The notes below the pieces were generated by a model. The model saw only the letters and a list, made by a program, of their open reading frames with translations. It was not told the DNA's origin and did not search any database. From Candolleomyces eurysporus (lineage: Eukaryota > Basidiomycota > Agaricomycetes > Agaricales > Psathyrellaceae): DNA of 64,000 bases. This document shows positions 1 through 13,297 of the stretch, piece after piece. Position numbers and translations under genes: made by a program. Each line of letters starts with the position of its first letter. Position 1 is the stretch's first letter. The stretch spans positions 124,001 to 188,000 of the forward strand of contig JANBPK010000809.1 of the NCBI GenBank assembly GCA_027579435.1. The letters run 5' to 3'.

Positions 1-1535
1 CAAGATCGAGGTCCAGATGCCCGAGTAGAGAGAATCCGCCTATGAGAAATAGCAAAGGTGTAAGTTTCGAGTGTGGATCAAAGACACACAGGAAAAGGGA
101 ACGAGCACACTCACCCTCTTCTTCACGAGGGGCAAACAGGTCTTTCAGGGCGGTGGCCGCCGTTCGAGGTGGCTCCTCCGTCTTCTCCTCCTTCCTACCT
201 TCCTCTTCTGTCACGGGCTCCTGAAGCACTTCATCATCCTCCCCTTCATCTTCCTGAACTTGTGGCGCAACCGACACTTTCGTCCTACGTTTGTCACCGT
301 CCCTGGGTACCAACTCGAAATCAACATCCTTCTGTCCAGCCTTGAGCGGCCTTTGGTGCTGTTTCAGCAACTCTTCCTCATCAACGTCCGAGCCGACGCT
401 TTCTTTGCCCATCCAGTCATCCTCATCGCTGTCGTTGGCTGCGAAGAGGGATGAAAGGAGGTTGAGGGCTTTTGACTTTTCGAGAGAGAGATCGTTTTCG
501 TCGTTGGATGGTCGCAACGCAGAAGGTAACGCTTTTGGTGAGGCAGATATGGGTGAAGATGATTGGGGAGGAGCCAGTGCACCAACAGCCTTTGATTCCT
601 TTTCTTCACTTTCACTTTGACCCTCTGCCTCCTCTTCTTCTTCCTCGTCCTCCTCCACCACCTCCTCTCCACTAGAATCTGAATCCTCAGCCTCCTCCGT
701 AGCCTCCGGCCTCCTCGCGGCAACAGCCCCCTGGGACTCCAAGAAAATTCCCTTAAGTTGCGTACTCCCCCATTTCGTCACATCAATCGTCCTAATCCTT
801 GCTCTCTTCACAGGTTCCTTCTTCCTTTTCTTCTTTTCCTTCTCTCCTTTTGTAGCCTTTCCAAATCGTGATTTTTTATCCATTTTCTGATTCTTTTTTG
901 CAAGAGCAGCGTTCCTGGTTTGCTCTTCCAATGTAGGAGGAAGAGGTCGCGCAGGACGCATGCGCATGGGTCTCAAAATTCGACCCATAGGCGTGACCTT
1001 CCACCCTCCTTTTGTGTTGGCGATCTCGGGTGTAACGAGGGACATGTCCTGTGCGTAGACTCCGTCTACTCGCCGACGTTTTCGAGGGGGTTGGTCCGAT
1101 GTGTTTTCAAATGCAGCACGTTCAGCTGCGAGTCTAATTTCATTTTCCCGAGGTCAGTTTTTAGAAATGTGGTGTATAGGTACGAGTAGATAGCGCACCT
1201 CTCCTTATATTCGGGCTTCGCTTCTCCCAGCTTCAGTTTCGTGCCTTTCCATGTTGATCCACTCAACACGTTCATGCCTACGAACAATCAACCAGTTATA
1301 GCACTGTGATCTTGAAATATACTAGAAAGATATACGCACATTTCGCCAGCTTTCCTGCCGTGGTATCTATCGTGACATAGGCAAAATTTCTCGGAAGGCC
1401 GACTCCATTGAGTGCGCCGATTCCATCTACGCTCTGCACATTGCCGAATACCGAGAACCGCTTGGAGAGGTCATCTGCAGTTATTGAGGGTGTGAGGCCA
1501 GATATGTGAAGGCGTTTGGTGACTGGGACGTCCAT
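1..1535 (-). CDS. NOP8: NOP8/NOL8-like nucleolar RNA-binding protein (partial at left edge)
   Basis: Likely a nucleolar RRM protein acting in 60S ribosome biogenesis. The N-terminus (KRLHISGLTP, then FGNVQSVDG, then FAYVTID) is an RNA recognition motif. The middle is basic (PPRKRRR at about 1090) and a long acidic Glu/Ser tract with AANDSDEDDWMG follows near 440-400. The last part seen reads GFSLLGHLDL. Introns fit at 1278-1339 (GTGCGT..TAG), 1134-1198 (joining YKER to LAAERAAFEN) and 40-114. The ATG is at 1533-1535. RRM followed by a long acidic and basic tail matches the Nop8 family; the C-terminus lies outside the window. It is head to head with the acyltransferase gene, with about 109 bp between the start codons, so the two probably share a promoter. 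Confidence 0.75.
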
Positions 1536-1644
1536 CCTGTTCCGGTTTGGGAGCAAGGAGAGCGATCATCCATCAGACAGACAGGCTATATGATGGCCTC
1601 TTGCCTCCTGTTCCTCACACCCATTTCGGACCTCTCTCAACCTA

Positions 1645-4600
1645 ATGACGCTTACACAGCGCAAGAAACCGCGACAAACCGCACCTTCAGACAACGATAG
1701 CAGTGAGCTAGGATCTGATGTCGTCAAGGAGAAGGAGGTGTTGAAGGAAGAGGTTCAACGGCTGAAGCGGAAAGCTGAGAAACGAGTATGTGGTCGTTCA
1801 TTTCACAAGTAGAGCTGCCTCTCAACGGCATCTTCGCTGAAGCCCCTCTTCCGTTCTGGGAGGTTTCTATTCCCGCTTGGAATTATATGTGAGTCTGTCA
1901 ACTTCCCCCGCAACGAGCAAGGCGTTATTGAACCGGAATCATTGCAGTCGGCATTCTGCTTGGATTTGCCTTTATCGAACCACAAGATATACAGGATATG
2001 CACGCTCAAATGGCTGTCCTCATGAATGAATACGACATAAACCTCCCTCCACTCCCCGACTTTGACTTCTCGCGGCTTGAGACTGAGTGGACCCGGCTCC
2101 GAGGCAGCATCCCGGAGGTTTGGAAATTCAACAAAGACGGACGAGAGTTTCAAGTGGGGGAACAGATGAAAGAGAGGGGGCTCAGTGCCAAACACCCGGT
2201 CATTCTTATTCCAGGAATCATATCAACGGTACGGGGAGGCTATCTTGTGGTCATTTAGGCGCTATCCCTTCTGACAGTCCCGGGTTTCGCGTACAGGGTT
2301 TGGAATCTTGGACCACCTCGCCCGAATATCGTACCTTCTTCCGTGAAAAACTATGGGGTGGATTCAATATGTTGTCACAAGTCACATTCAACAAGGAGAA
2401 GTGGATTTCAGCTATGATGTTGGACCCGGTAACGGGACTCGACCCTCCTGGCATCAAAATACGCGCCGCACAGGGAATCGACGCTGCTAGCTCGTTCATC
2501 CAAGGGTACTGGATATGGTGAGTATTTATTTTGGCTACCTTAGACTTCTGTTCATGGCCCTCTCCAGGTCGAAGATAGTGGAAAACCTAGCAGTGGTCAA
2601 CTACGACACCAACAATCTTTATCTTGCACCATACGACTGGAGGCTATCGTATTATAATCTCGAGGAACGCGATGGATACTTCTCTAAGCTTAAGAGAACC
2701 ATAGAGAGCTTCAAGTAAGTTGACATTGTTACTAACTAGACTGTGGTCGTTTATGACGCTCCTACAGAGAACGGCACGACAGCAAGGTCGTCCTTGCAGC
2801 GCATTCCATGGGGTCAACGGTCAGTTCTCCATTTCTCTCTCCATGAACTCATAGACTGACTTGATGAACGTGAAGGTCATGCTGGTATGAATGAATGGCT
2901 CATATGCTCTAATTGTTGTTTTTCACCAAATCTATAGTACTTGTGAGTGGAGAAGAATGTCCCGTATCGTGGTTGCGTTGACGCGACGCCCAGCTTCAAA
3001 TGGGTAGAATCTCCCTTACACGGGAAGGGAGGACCCCGTTGGGTCGAGGTATCTCTCAAAGTCGAATTCTTTGTGATCTTCACTTATTCCCCCTCCCCCA
3101 GGACAATATTGAAGCTTATATCACCGTTGCCGGTACGCATTTGGTGAGTCAGAATCCATTCAAATTGAAGTATAGTGTTTGTATGCTCAGCAAGCTTCTA
3201 GGGAGTTGTAAGTCTATTCGTATCGACGTAGCAAGGGCATAACTCAACCCAACTCTATAACAAGGCCAAAGCCATGGCTGCTTTCTTATCTGGGGAGATG
3301 AAGGACACCGTACAGATGAACCCGGCGGGTGCCTACGGTAAGTTAATTCCGTCGCCGTTCCATTATTCGCCTTCCTTACTCCATTTCCGAACTCTAGTAT
3401 TGGAACGCTTCTTTTCACGAAAGGAACGTAGACAGCTATTTTTGAGCTGGGGAGGGAGTGCAAGCATGTGGATGAAGGTACCGAATTTCGCAACTGCCCG
3501 TTGTCCAAAGCACCGCAACCTTGAGTTAACTCTACTGCTTAGGGTGGTGAAGCGGTCTGGGGGAGTGGGAGTCATGCCCCGGACGACGACTGCAACGCGA
3601 CTCATAGCCACGGAGAACTGATTTCTTTCAGGTCCAAGGAGGTAGACCCCAGCCTTGGTGAGCAGGAGCTAAGAAATATGACAGCTAACGAAGCAAGCCA
3701 ATGGATTTTACAACATACCCCCGAGACGTTTCAGGTAAGCTCGGTCTTCTTTTCATTGGGAAGCGTTCGAGCGCTAAGGCATGCATGGAATGCTTTAGCA
3801 AATGATGGCCACGAACTATTCGTTCGGGATAGAACGAGACGAAGAGATCTTGAAACTCAACGACCTTGATCACCGAAAATGGACCAATCCTCTTGAAGTC
3901 AGGTTACCGCATGCGCCTTCAATGAAAATCTACTGCGTCTATGGCCATGGAAAAGAGACAGAGGTTGGCGCTTTCTTTCCCGAGTCGAGTTCAACCGTGT
4001 CTGACTAGTTTACAGCGGTCATACTGGTAAAATCCACGATGACTTCTCCCGCGTTCAGAACTCAAAATCTTCTCCGTAGGTATACCCGTGGAGATTATGA
4101 AAACTCCATCGACGCCCCAGATCTAACAAGCCCGAACTGTGAAGATGAATCATGCTCAAACCGCACGAACACTGGCATCCCCCAGTCCATGAAACGCTGG
4201 ATTGATTTTGAATACACTAATGATACATCTATGCCCAAGGCAAGTTGAATATTATGCTGCTGCTGACTTGCAATCAGTGACTGAGCATACGACAGGTCGT
4301 CAATGGCGTCAAAATGGGAGAAGGGGACGGCACTGTCAGCCTTCTCAGCCTCGGTGCAATGTGCGTGGAGGGCTGGAAGCGCCCGCGGTGGAACCCCGCT
4401 GGGATTAAAGTGGTGACTGTCGAGGTAAATAAATCGTTACCCCTCCTTCGAAATTTGCCAGCTAATTAGTGCGTCGAAGCTTCCACATCGACCGGTGCTA
4501 TCCATGCCCAGAGGTGGAGCGAATACCAGCGACCATGTGGACATTTTAGGGTCGACTGGGTTGAACGAAATCATCTTGAAAGTGGCCACCGGGGCTGGTG

Positions 4601-4665
4601 ACGAGGTGCAGGAGAGCTTCGTGTCGAACATTCGTGACTATGCGAAGAAGGTTCGCTGGGACTGA
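1645..4665 (+). CDS. LRO1: Phospholipid:diacylglycerol acyltransferase (PDAT/Lro1 family)
   Basis: PDAT moves an acyl group from a phospholipid to diacylglycerol to make triacylglycerol at the ER. The protein starts MTLTQRKK with a charged cytosolic segment. One membrane helix follows (FLFPLGIIFGILLGFAFIEP), then a lumenal alpha/beta-hydrolase domain. Seen: VILIPGIIST near the oxyanion region, AAHSMGS with the nucleophile Ser (about 2797-2815), GDGTVSLLSLG with the likely catalytic Asp (about 4328), and SDHVDILGS with the likely catalytic His (about 4526). An intron at 1786-1842 joins EKR to PLFRSGRF in phase. Many further introns of about 50 bp are present. The stop is at 4663-4665, 82 bp from the convergent gene. 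Confidence 0.9.
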
Positions 4666-4747
4666 TTTATGCCTTCTGGTTGGGATTTATAGATAGATAG
4701 GTTACGAATACTGTATGCAGCATTAATGGACTCGGTGGTGCATGGCA

Positions 4748-5849
4748 TCAGACGGACTGGATGGCATTGTCAAGGAGCTCAGCTTGTCTACAAACGGTGT
4801 TGACAAAGAGACGAAGCATAGGTGCCAATTTATCCATCGTTTTCTGGAAGGGAGCGGCCATGGAGCTTGGAAAATTGATCAATAGAGGGGAGACGGAAGT
4901 ACTGGAGGTCTTACTGTTTCTGATTCCGACGTCCTTGGCCCCGAGCAGCAATGACATCTGGAAGGGATCCTGTTGCTATCGTTTCCATGAGCATCTGTTT
5001 CTCTTCTTCGCTCATTCTGTGGTGAAATTTGTGCGGAGATGGACCAGCATTGGCGAGGAAAGGCAGGTACTCGTTGAAACGAAGCCAGAATTCGGCTATC
5101 GAGTGGGAAATGGCCCGGTGGGTGAGGTCCTGAAAGCATGATTGGGTGAGGTCGAAAACGAGCAGACCAAATTCAAGCGCACCTGCTGACAACAGTTGAC
5201 CACGATCGTCCAGAAGAGACTTCGCATTCCTGTGAGCTCATAAGTCAGCTGGGCCAATTCGGCTTCGATTTCTGGGTCTAGTTGGCCCAAAGGCTCGAAA
5301 TGGTCGTTATCTTCGAGAAAATGGGGAAAGAGATGGCTGGTTCTGTTGAGATTCAAAGTTCGATAGAACTCGACAGTGGTCAACAGATCCAGGAACTGGG
5401 GCGTCATCTCGATGGCAAAGTCGGGGAAAGCGAGGTTGTACAGGGCATATCGAATGACCGGGAGCGAGACGGGCTCCTTGGACGGGCTCGAGGGTGCATC
5501 TGGCTGGACCTGTGCTGCCTTGCGCAGGAGGGCTGAATACGGGGTATCAGAGGACGGCAGGGAGGACGTTGAGAGGAGGATACTTGCAACATATTTTCCT
5601 GTGGAATTCTGGATTTCGAGAGGGCGACTCGAGGGTATTCAGGTCGACCTGCGAAATGGCTTTCTGCACAGCCTCCATGTTCAGGAGTGAGCAGGGGCGT
5701 GACGCCAACTCCACAAGATCGCGCCTTGTCACGCCACGAGACCCGTGACTGTGTGTCACGCCTCCCAATGTCCTTTCCGCGGAAAACTTGAACACAGTTA
5801 TTGGCTTTACACTTTCCGCGGTTGGAGGGGTCTCTTCGCCTTGTGCCAT
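4748..5849 (-). CDS. Unrecognised fungal protein, at least three introns
   Basis: I do not recognise the family. The better-supported part reads NSTGKYVASILL, then VIRYALYNLAFPDFAIEMTPQFLD, then YELTGMRSLFWTIVVNC, DLTHRAISHSIAEFW and SEEEKQMLMET, ending LLDNAIQSV. Introns at 5130-5182 and 4866-4914 have good splice signals and keep frame. A third at 5609-5648 is only 40 nt and is needed to join the 5' open frame (ATG at 5847-5849 or 5676-5678) to the rest; this join is uncertain. The soluble, helix-rich sequence shows no signal peptide or membrane segment. It could be a cytosolic or nuclear conserved protein; function is not inferred. Confidence 0.6.
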
Positions 5850-6566
5850 TTACGCTTTGACTTGCTGGCATAATCTGTCCGGCAGAAGTCCGTGCTTGAT
5901 GCCCTTTCATGTTCCAATCAGCTGCCACCCACCCAACCACCGATAGGCGCTGAAGCATTGTCAGCTAGGTGAGTAGGGTTTTAAATTCTTTGACTCCTTT
6001 TACGAGCCTGAACTCCGCGGTCCAGGCACAGCGTATGCTCGCGTTGTTTTTTTGCACTTCTCCTCACCCCGTTTGGAGAAAAAATGCGGTTCTCCAACTT
6101 CGTTTTACAGACGTAAGATGGAAAACGGAGCTCGTGCCGTCACATGGGCCCGGCGGGAGCTGCTATTACATGTCCTGCTTCCAGGCTGCTCCGCATACGC
6201 AGACCCCGCTGCTTCGAGAATTGGTCGAACGCAGGGCCAGAGGCGAAGCGTCAAACTGATTGTCTCGAGGGGAATGAGTAGCTTCTGGGCCACGTGGCTC
6301 TGATTCTCCAGAGAAGCCAGCTGGCTCTTTGCTGTGTTTTGGTGTATCCTTTTTTCCAGAATTCCAGGCAACTCGTCCTCGGACCTCCCGTTTCCTGATT
6401 TGGAAACGATCCTGCCTTTACAGGGCCCATAGTTGCCGTATTATTGCCATTATTTTTCCCTGCAGATACTGCTTAATTATGGTCGATCATCGTTCCGATA
6501 TCCAGAGACCTATAAAATCCCGTTTCTTGTTTTTCCTATCCGTCGTCTCTTTCTTCCTTCCCTCCC
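5850..6566. other. Intergenic region between divergent genes
   Basis: Divergent promoter region of about 700 bp between the unrecognised gene and the halogenase. Short open frames here have no codon or motif support. The only clear element is a TATA-like motif close to the halogenase start, listed separately. Confidence 0.6.
6511..6517 (+). promoter_or_regulatory. TATA-like element of the halogenase gene
   Basis: TATAAAA lies 50-56 bp before the inferred ATG at 6567. The leader after it is pyrimidine-rich (CCTATCCGTCGTCTCTTTC), as is common at fungal start sites. This is inference from sequence and spacing only. Confidence 0.5.
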
Positions 6567-8844
<2,278 letters not shown>

Positions 8845-9301
8845 TATTCTGGGTTGCTCTTATTTTGGTCCTATTTTCCCGTTCATTGCTTCGCCTATAT
8901 ACGTAGGCTGAATTCTTGTATTTTTAGCCTACAGCTCGCCTCGGTTGGGTTTGTGGTCTTTTTCCTAACTGTATTCTCCATCCATGCCTGTATATGTAGC
9001 CATACCTTAGATTCGCGATTTTGGCGGACTATTTCACATACCTGACTCCGTTTTGTATAGCTTTCTGTATCCTTAGACTTTATTAAATTTTTGGCTACGT
9101 TGAGATTGTGTCCGAAAGAAAGGAATAACGATACGACAAGCAAAGTACAGTAGGTAGTATGAAGACATTGTCCTTAGCGGAGAGATTCGTAGTCAGTGGT
9201 TCGTGATAATGTTCATGAATCGTCGTTAGCGTCGAGCGCGCGCAGAGCGAGGCTGGGACGTGGCTGTATAGAAAGTGTTAACAGATATTTCGGAAGCATC
9301 G
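8845..9301. other. Convergent 3' region
   Basis: Holds the 3' ends of the halogenase (+) and the TMEM184-like gene (-). T-rich and A-rich stretches typical of fungal 3' UTRs are present. If the 7-base G run at 9520-9526 is miscounted, the TMEM184-like coding region would extend to 9226. Confidence 0.5.
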
Positions 9302-12300
9302 TCAGAGTCGACGGGCGGTCGAGAACGGAGAGGATCGCGAGCCCGTGTTGGCGTAACATCGTCCATCGTCTCGGTCGCGGAGGAATGCCGTTGAGCACGT
9401 TCGCGGCGGTGGGAAGACGATGTTGTCGTCAGCTGATTCGGGGTATTGTGAGCCATGGAGTGGCGGGGTGTCGGTGACGTCGGGGTCAACATGGCAGGAT
9501 TCGGACCACGCCTGGGTTTGGGGGGGAGGCTGTAGTTCGTAAGGAACCATGGAGGGAGCGGCTGCCCCACTCGGTAACGGCGGATGAGCAGAAATGTCAG
9601 ACGACTTCCTCCTGATAGGTTTGGCATGTGGTGTCGGAGGGGAAGACCATTGGGAGTCGGCATAACTCGACCTGTTGTCGGAAAAGTAGGCTGACTGCGG
9701 TGACGTTGGGGTGTCGACCAATGTGGAAGACCGTTCCGTGTCGTTCTGGGAGACAAGCCATGGGGGAAGAGGAGCAGTGAATTGGACGCCTTCGGGGAGA
9801 GAGGGTAAAGATGCTGCCGAGTCTATTGGTGTTCGGTGGCGCGAGTGGGCCGGGTCTCTACGATGCGGTCTCCGGAACGAAGGCACGTAGCTGATGTCTT
9901 TTTCTGGGAGAGGAGGCGGTTCGCCATACTCGTTATTGATATCGGATGCATGGGACACAGAGCCGGGATGATGCAGGATATCCGCTGTCCAGGGTGCGTG
10001 CAGTGCGTAGGTACTCGCTGACGGGTGGTACACCTGCTCATGGACGTGTTGCCTCCGGTCCCCGGTAATGCCAAACTCGCTTGTCGAGGATCTTGGCGAG
10101 GATGTGAGGACGAGGCGACCGCTTGGGGTGGCTCTCGGCTGACCGAGGGGTCCTTCAGCATGAGGAAGCGAGTACGCGCTGTCTGTCTCCACTCGGGACC
10201 TGCCCTCAAATGATCCGACCTCTGACGGAGGAAAAATGCGATTTAGGAGGCTGTCCGACCGGTTATAGTAGCTCGAGGTGGGGACTGATAGCAGATCGTT
10301 GCGGTCGGATCCATGAGGGGCCAGCTCCACCACATCTATCGAGGATTCGGGAGGAGGGGAATCAAGAGGTCGCCGAGGAAGTAATGCAGCCCCGGATCCA
10401 CTGTGTTTGTGAGTTTTTGGTCTGTAGGACCTCCTCCGGCCCTGATAGCTTAGCGGGGGTAGAACATCCGTGTCGATGCTAGCGCCGCTTTCGCTGGGGG
10501 ATACTCGATTGAATTTGGGTAATAGGTCGGGGCTGTATGTTTCGGCGTTCAAGTAGCTAGAAGGTGGTGGATCGTCGAGATCGTGGTCTCCTTGCTGCAA
10601 TAGAGTGTGCTGAGCTTCGCTCTGCCGCCGGGACCTGGGCTTCGATTGAAGTCTTCGGGGAAGGGACGGGGTAAGGTTGGTTTCCGGCACCTCCTTGGGA
10701 TAACTGGACTGGGAAGTAGATATTTGATCGTAGAGGTTCCGCCACCAAGAACGCTCCCGGCGAATCGGAATCGCGCTTTCGAGGGGCTTTGAAGAGCCGT
10801 GGCCCGTTGACCCTTGGACGGCATGGACGGAGTCGTCTAAATGAGGCGTAAGTTCAAAGTAGATAAGATAAATAAGGCAGCACACTTACTGGCACCATAC
10901 CCTCGCTGCTGGAGTTCCTTCTCAATCTGAACGGAAAGGCCCTCGCTGCGTTCCCGCCTGAAATAGCCCAACCCATACCCGTAGTCATCGCCCAAACCGA
11001 GCCACTGCCTTTCCCCTGCCACGTCCACCTCTACCTGCTGGTTCACGGTTATATCGCTCGACGGGGTCAACTTCGAGTTTAACTTCGACTTCTTAGCGAC
11101 CCCCTCTACTTTAACCTTGTTCTCTAATTGCGAGGGTCGAGATTGTCCAAAGGCCCGCTCGTAATGCGCAGCTCGTCGAGCACTAAAGTCAGGGCTGGGC
11201 TCTCTGCCTCTCATTTTATCGAACATATAGATGCAGCCAGTCCAGATTTCTCGGAATGTCTCGCGGAAGTCCAAGGCATGTCCGAGGGAGCGGAAGCGGG
11301 GCGTTCTTTGCGGAGGTGGGTCCTTGGACGCGGGATTGTGGAAGGGGCGGTACGGCTTGTACGTGAATGCTTTGATATGAACGAAGGCAAATATCCTGTG
11401 TGCAAGGCGGGTCAGGGCGATATACGCAGGGTTGAGGTAGGACTTACATCATTTCGAAGCATTCCAGGATTGCCCCAATACCAATGTTGATGTCTTCCGC
11501 AGTCATATACTTGGTCTATGTTACGTCAGAAATGTTGAAATTTTTGGGGAGAGAAAACTGACATCTTTGACGACACCCAGCATACTGAGACCGGAGAGCA
11601 ACGTTGCTTGCCAGAAAGTGAGGAAAACTGGGAGGGGTTATGTGAACGAAAGTTTCAATGGTAGCAGGGTATTGACGTACCAACAGCCTTGACTGAGAAT
11701 AGCTTCAGAATGGGACGGTGATGCTTCAACTCCTTTGAGACTGGCAGGTACAGCTGGATGAGGCAATACATGGCAATGGTGACGGATATCGAGATTATGA
11801 TAACAATCCAAAGATGGCCCCACACCGGGGACCACGACGACTCGCAATAGTAGCCCGCGTAATCGAGGATCACGGCAATGAGAGTTGTCCTGGTTCAAGG
11901 TCAGAGGAAGAACGCGGGAATGGTGACGGCAAAACATACACGGGACGGATGACACAGTATTGCAACACGCCCCACTTCATCAGTTGCAAGAAATACAGCC
12001 CGTCCTAAAGCCAAAGCTGAGTATTGGAACAGGGAAACAGATGGGTGCTCGCACCTTGGGCTTTTTCTTGATGAAACCAAGGGGCCACATCCATCTCAGA
12101 AGTTTCGCGCCTTTTTGCCTAGCAGCTTGATCGTTGGCTTTGGATAATCCTGCCCTGAGAAATATTCGCTTCTGTTCTTCTGGGTCTGGGGAGAGATAGA
12201 CGAGAAGGAGGTAGAAGAAGGCGGTCAGCACGATGGCTTCGTAGGCGTCTCTGACCAGAATCAAGGGTGTTGCATTATTCTGTTGGGGATGAGCACAGGT

Positions 12301-12806
12301 CTGGGCATAGGGAACTGAACTGACCCAGAAGAGAAAGGACGCAAAGCTGATGAGGGCGTAAATAGGAACCAGGAAGAGGAGTCGAACAATGTCTTTTCAG
12401 GAGGGTTAATGAGGTCTGGGAAGAAGGTTGAAGTATAGCTCCACGCACAGCGCTGTTCTCGTTTCTAGCCTGGAGTCAACAGGAAGCCAGATCGTGTAGG
12501 CGGTCATGACGTACGTTTGTGTACCATTGGAGGTGCTTGTCGATGAGCCAGAACGAGGCTACGGCCGCGACGGCGGTGAAGCTACCACAGACTATCCAGC
12601 CAACCTAGATCGGCTAATTGAGGTTGATTTCAGGGGGTTAGATGATATGTTGAACGCACATGATGAGCTAGAATTGAAACTGTTCAGTCAGAATACACGC
12701 AGTAGAATTGGCGTTCGGCACCTTGGAAGACAGCGCTGCCGTTCTGGAACAGCCCTGGAGGGTCTTCTGGTGCGTGATGCTTGTGGCAGGTCCCATTTGA
12801 GCTCAT
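9302..12806 (-). CDS. TMEM184/Ost-alpha (DUF300) multi-pass membrane protein
   Basis: Member of the Ost-alpha/TMEM184 family of seven-helix membrane proteins, linked in fungi to vacuolar or endosomal organisation. It starts MSSNGTCHKHHAPEDPPG. HHVGWIVCGSF, KREQRYIVRLLFLVPIYALI, ILVRDAYEAIVL, LRWMWPLGF, LQYCVIRP and EDINIGIGAILECFEM follow in order. The last third is a long disordered cytosolic tail rich in Ser, Pro and Arg. Two microexons are needed: 12660-12667 (8 nt) between introns 12605-12659 and 12668-12721, and 12449-12464 (16 nt) between introns 12393-12448 and 12465-12514. Both restore family sequence exactly. The C-terminus is uncertain: a 7-C run (9520-9526, + strand G) may hide a frame change to a frame ending at 9226 with VNTFYTATSQ. 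Confidence 0.85.
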
Positions 12807-13297
12807 TGTTGGAAGTTGGAATCCAACCGGCGTTGGTGGTGCTAGAGACTGCTACGTTGCGGTGGATGTCACGTCAGAGAGAGATGAAGCGGCTCATTTC
12901 CCGGAAGTTCCCCTGGCTGCTGCTTGGCTTTGCAACCTGTGTTGGGAGAGAGCAAGAGCGCCGCCTCGAGGCCAGTTCCAGTGACGTCCACATATGGAAG
13001 TCATCCATCACGGAGACCGTCGTGACATGGTCGTGGGCCTTGGCCTCGATAAGTATCTCGATACATGGACCGGGGTTCGCCATGTCGTTTTCAGCGCGAC
13101 ACTCTGCGGTGGGGCGACGAGGGCCACCCAGAGCCACGCGCACATATGTGCCACTGTGCAGCCCATGCCATAAATTGGCTGGCGTCTAATTTGCCTCGAT
13201 CGGCGGCATCTGATTGGCTGAGCACTTTGAAATCCGCGATATATTTTGGACGTTAGCCATCCTCTCCTTTCCCATCTCTCTTCCCCGTCCCACCACC
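12807..13297. other. Divergent promoter region of the TMEM184-like gene and TRP1
   Basis: About 490 bp between two start codons. An inverted CCAAT box (ATTGG, 13213-13217) and a TATA-like stretch (13240-13247) lie on the TRP1 side. I see no clear Gcn4-type TGACTCA site. Open frames here look like chance. Confidence 0.5.
13240..13247 (+). promoter_or_regulatory. TATA-like element of TRP1
   Basis: TATATTTT lies about 50 bp before the TRP1 ATG, followed by a pyrimidine-rich leader that ends in CACCACC before the ATG. Confidence 0.4.

Noticed and set aside
5404..5958. 184-codon minus-strand frame starting MLQRLSVVGWVAADWN
   Set aside because: It runs in a different frame across the real exons of the unrecognised gene and is rich in Arg/Ser/Pro, as expected of a shadow frame.
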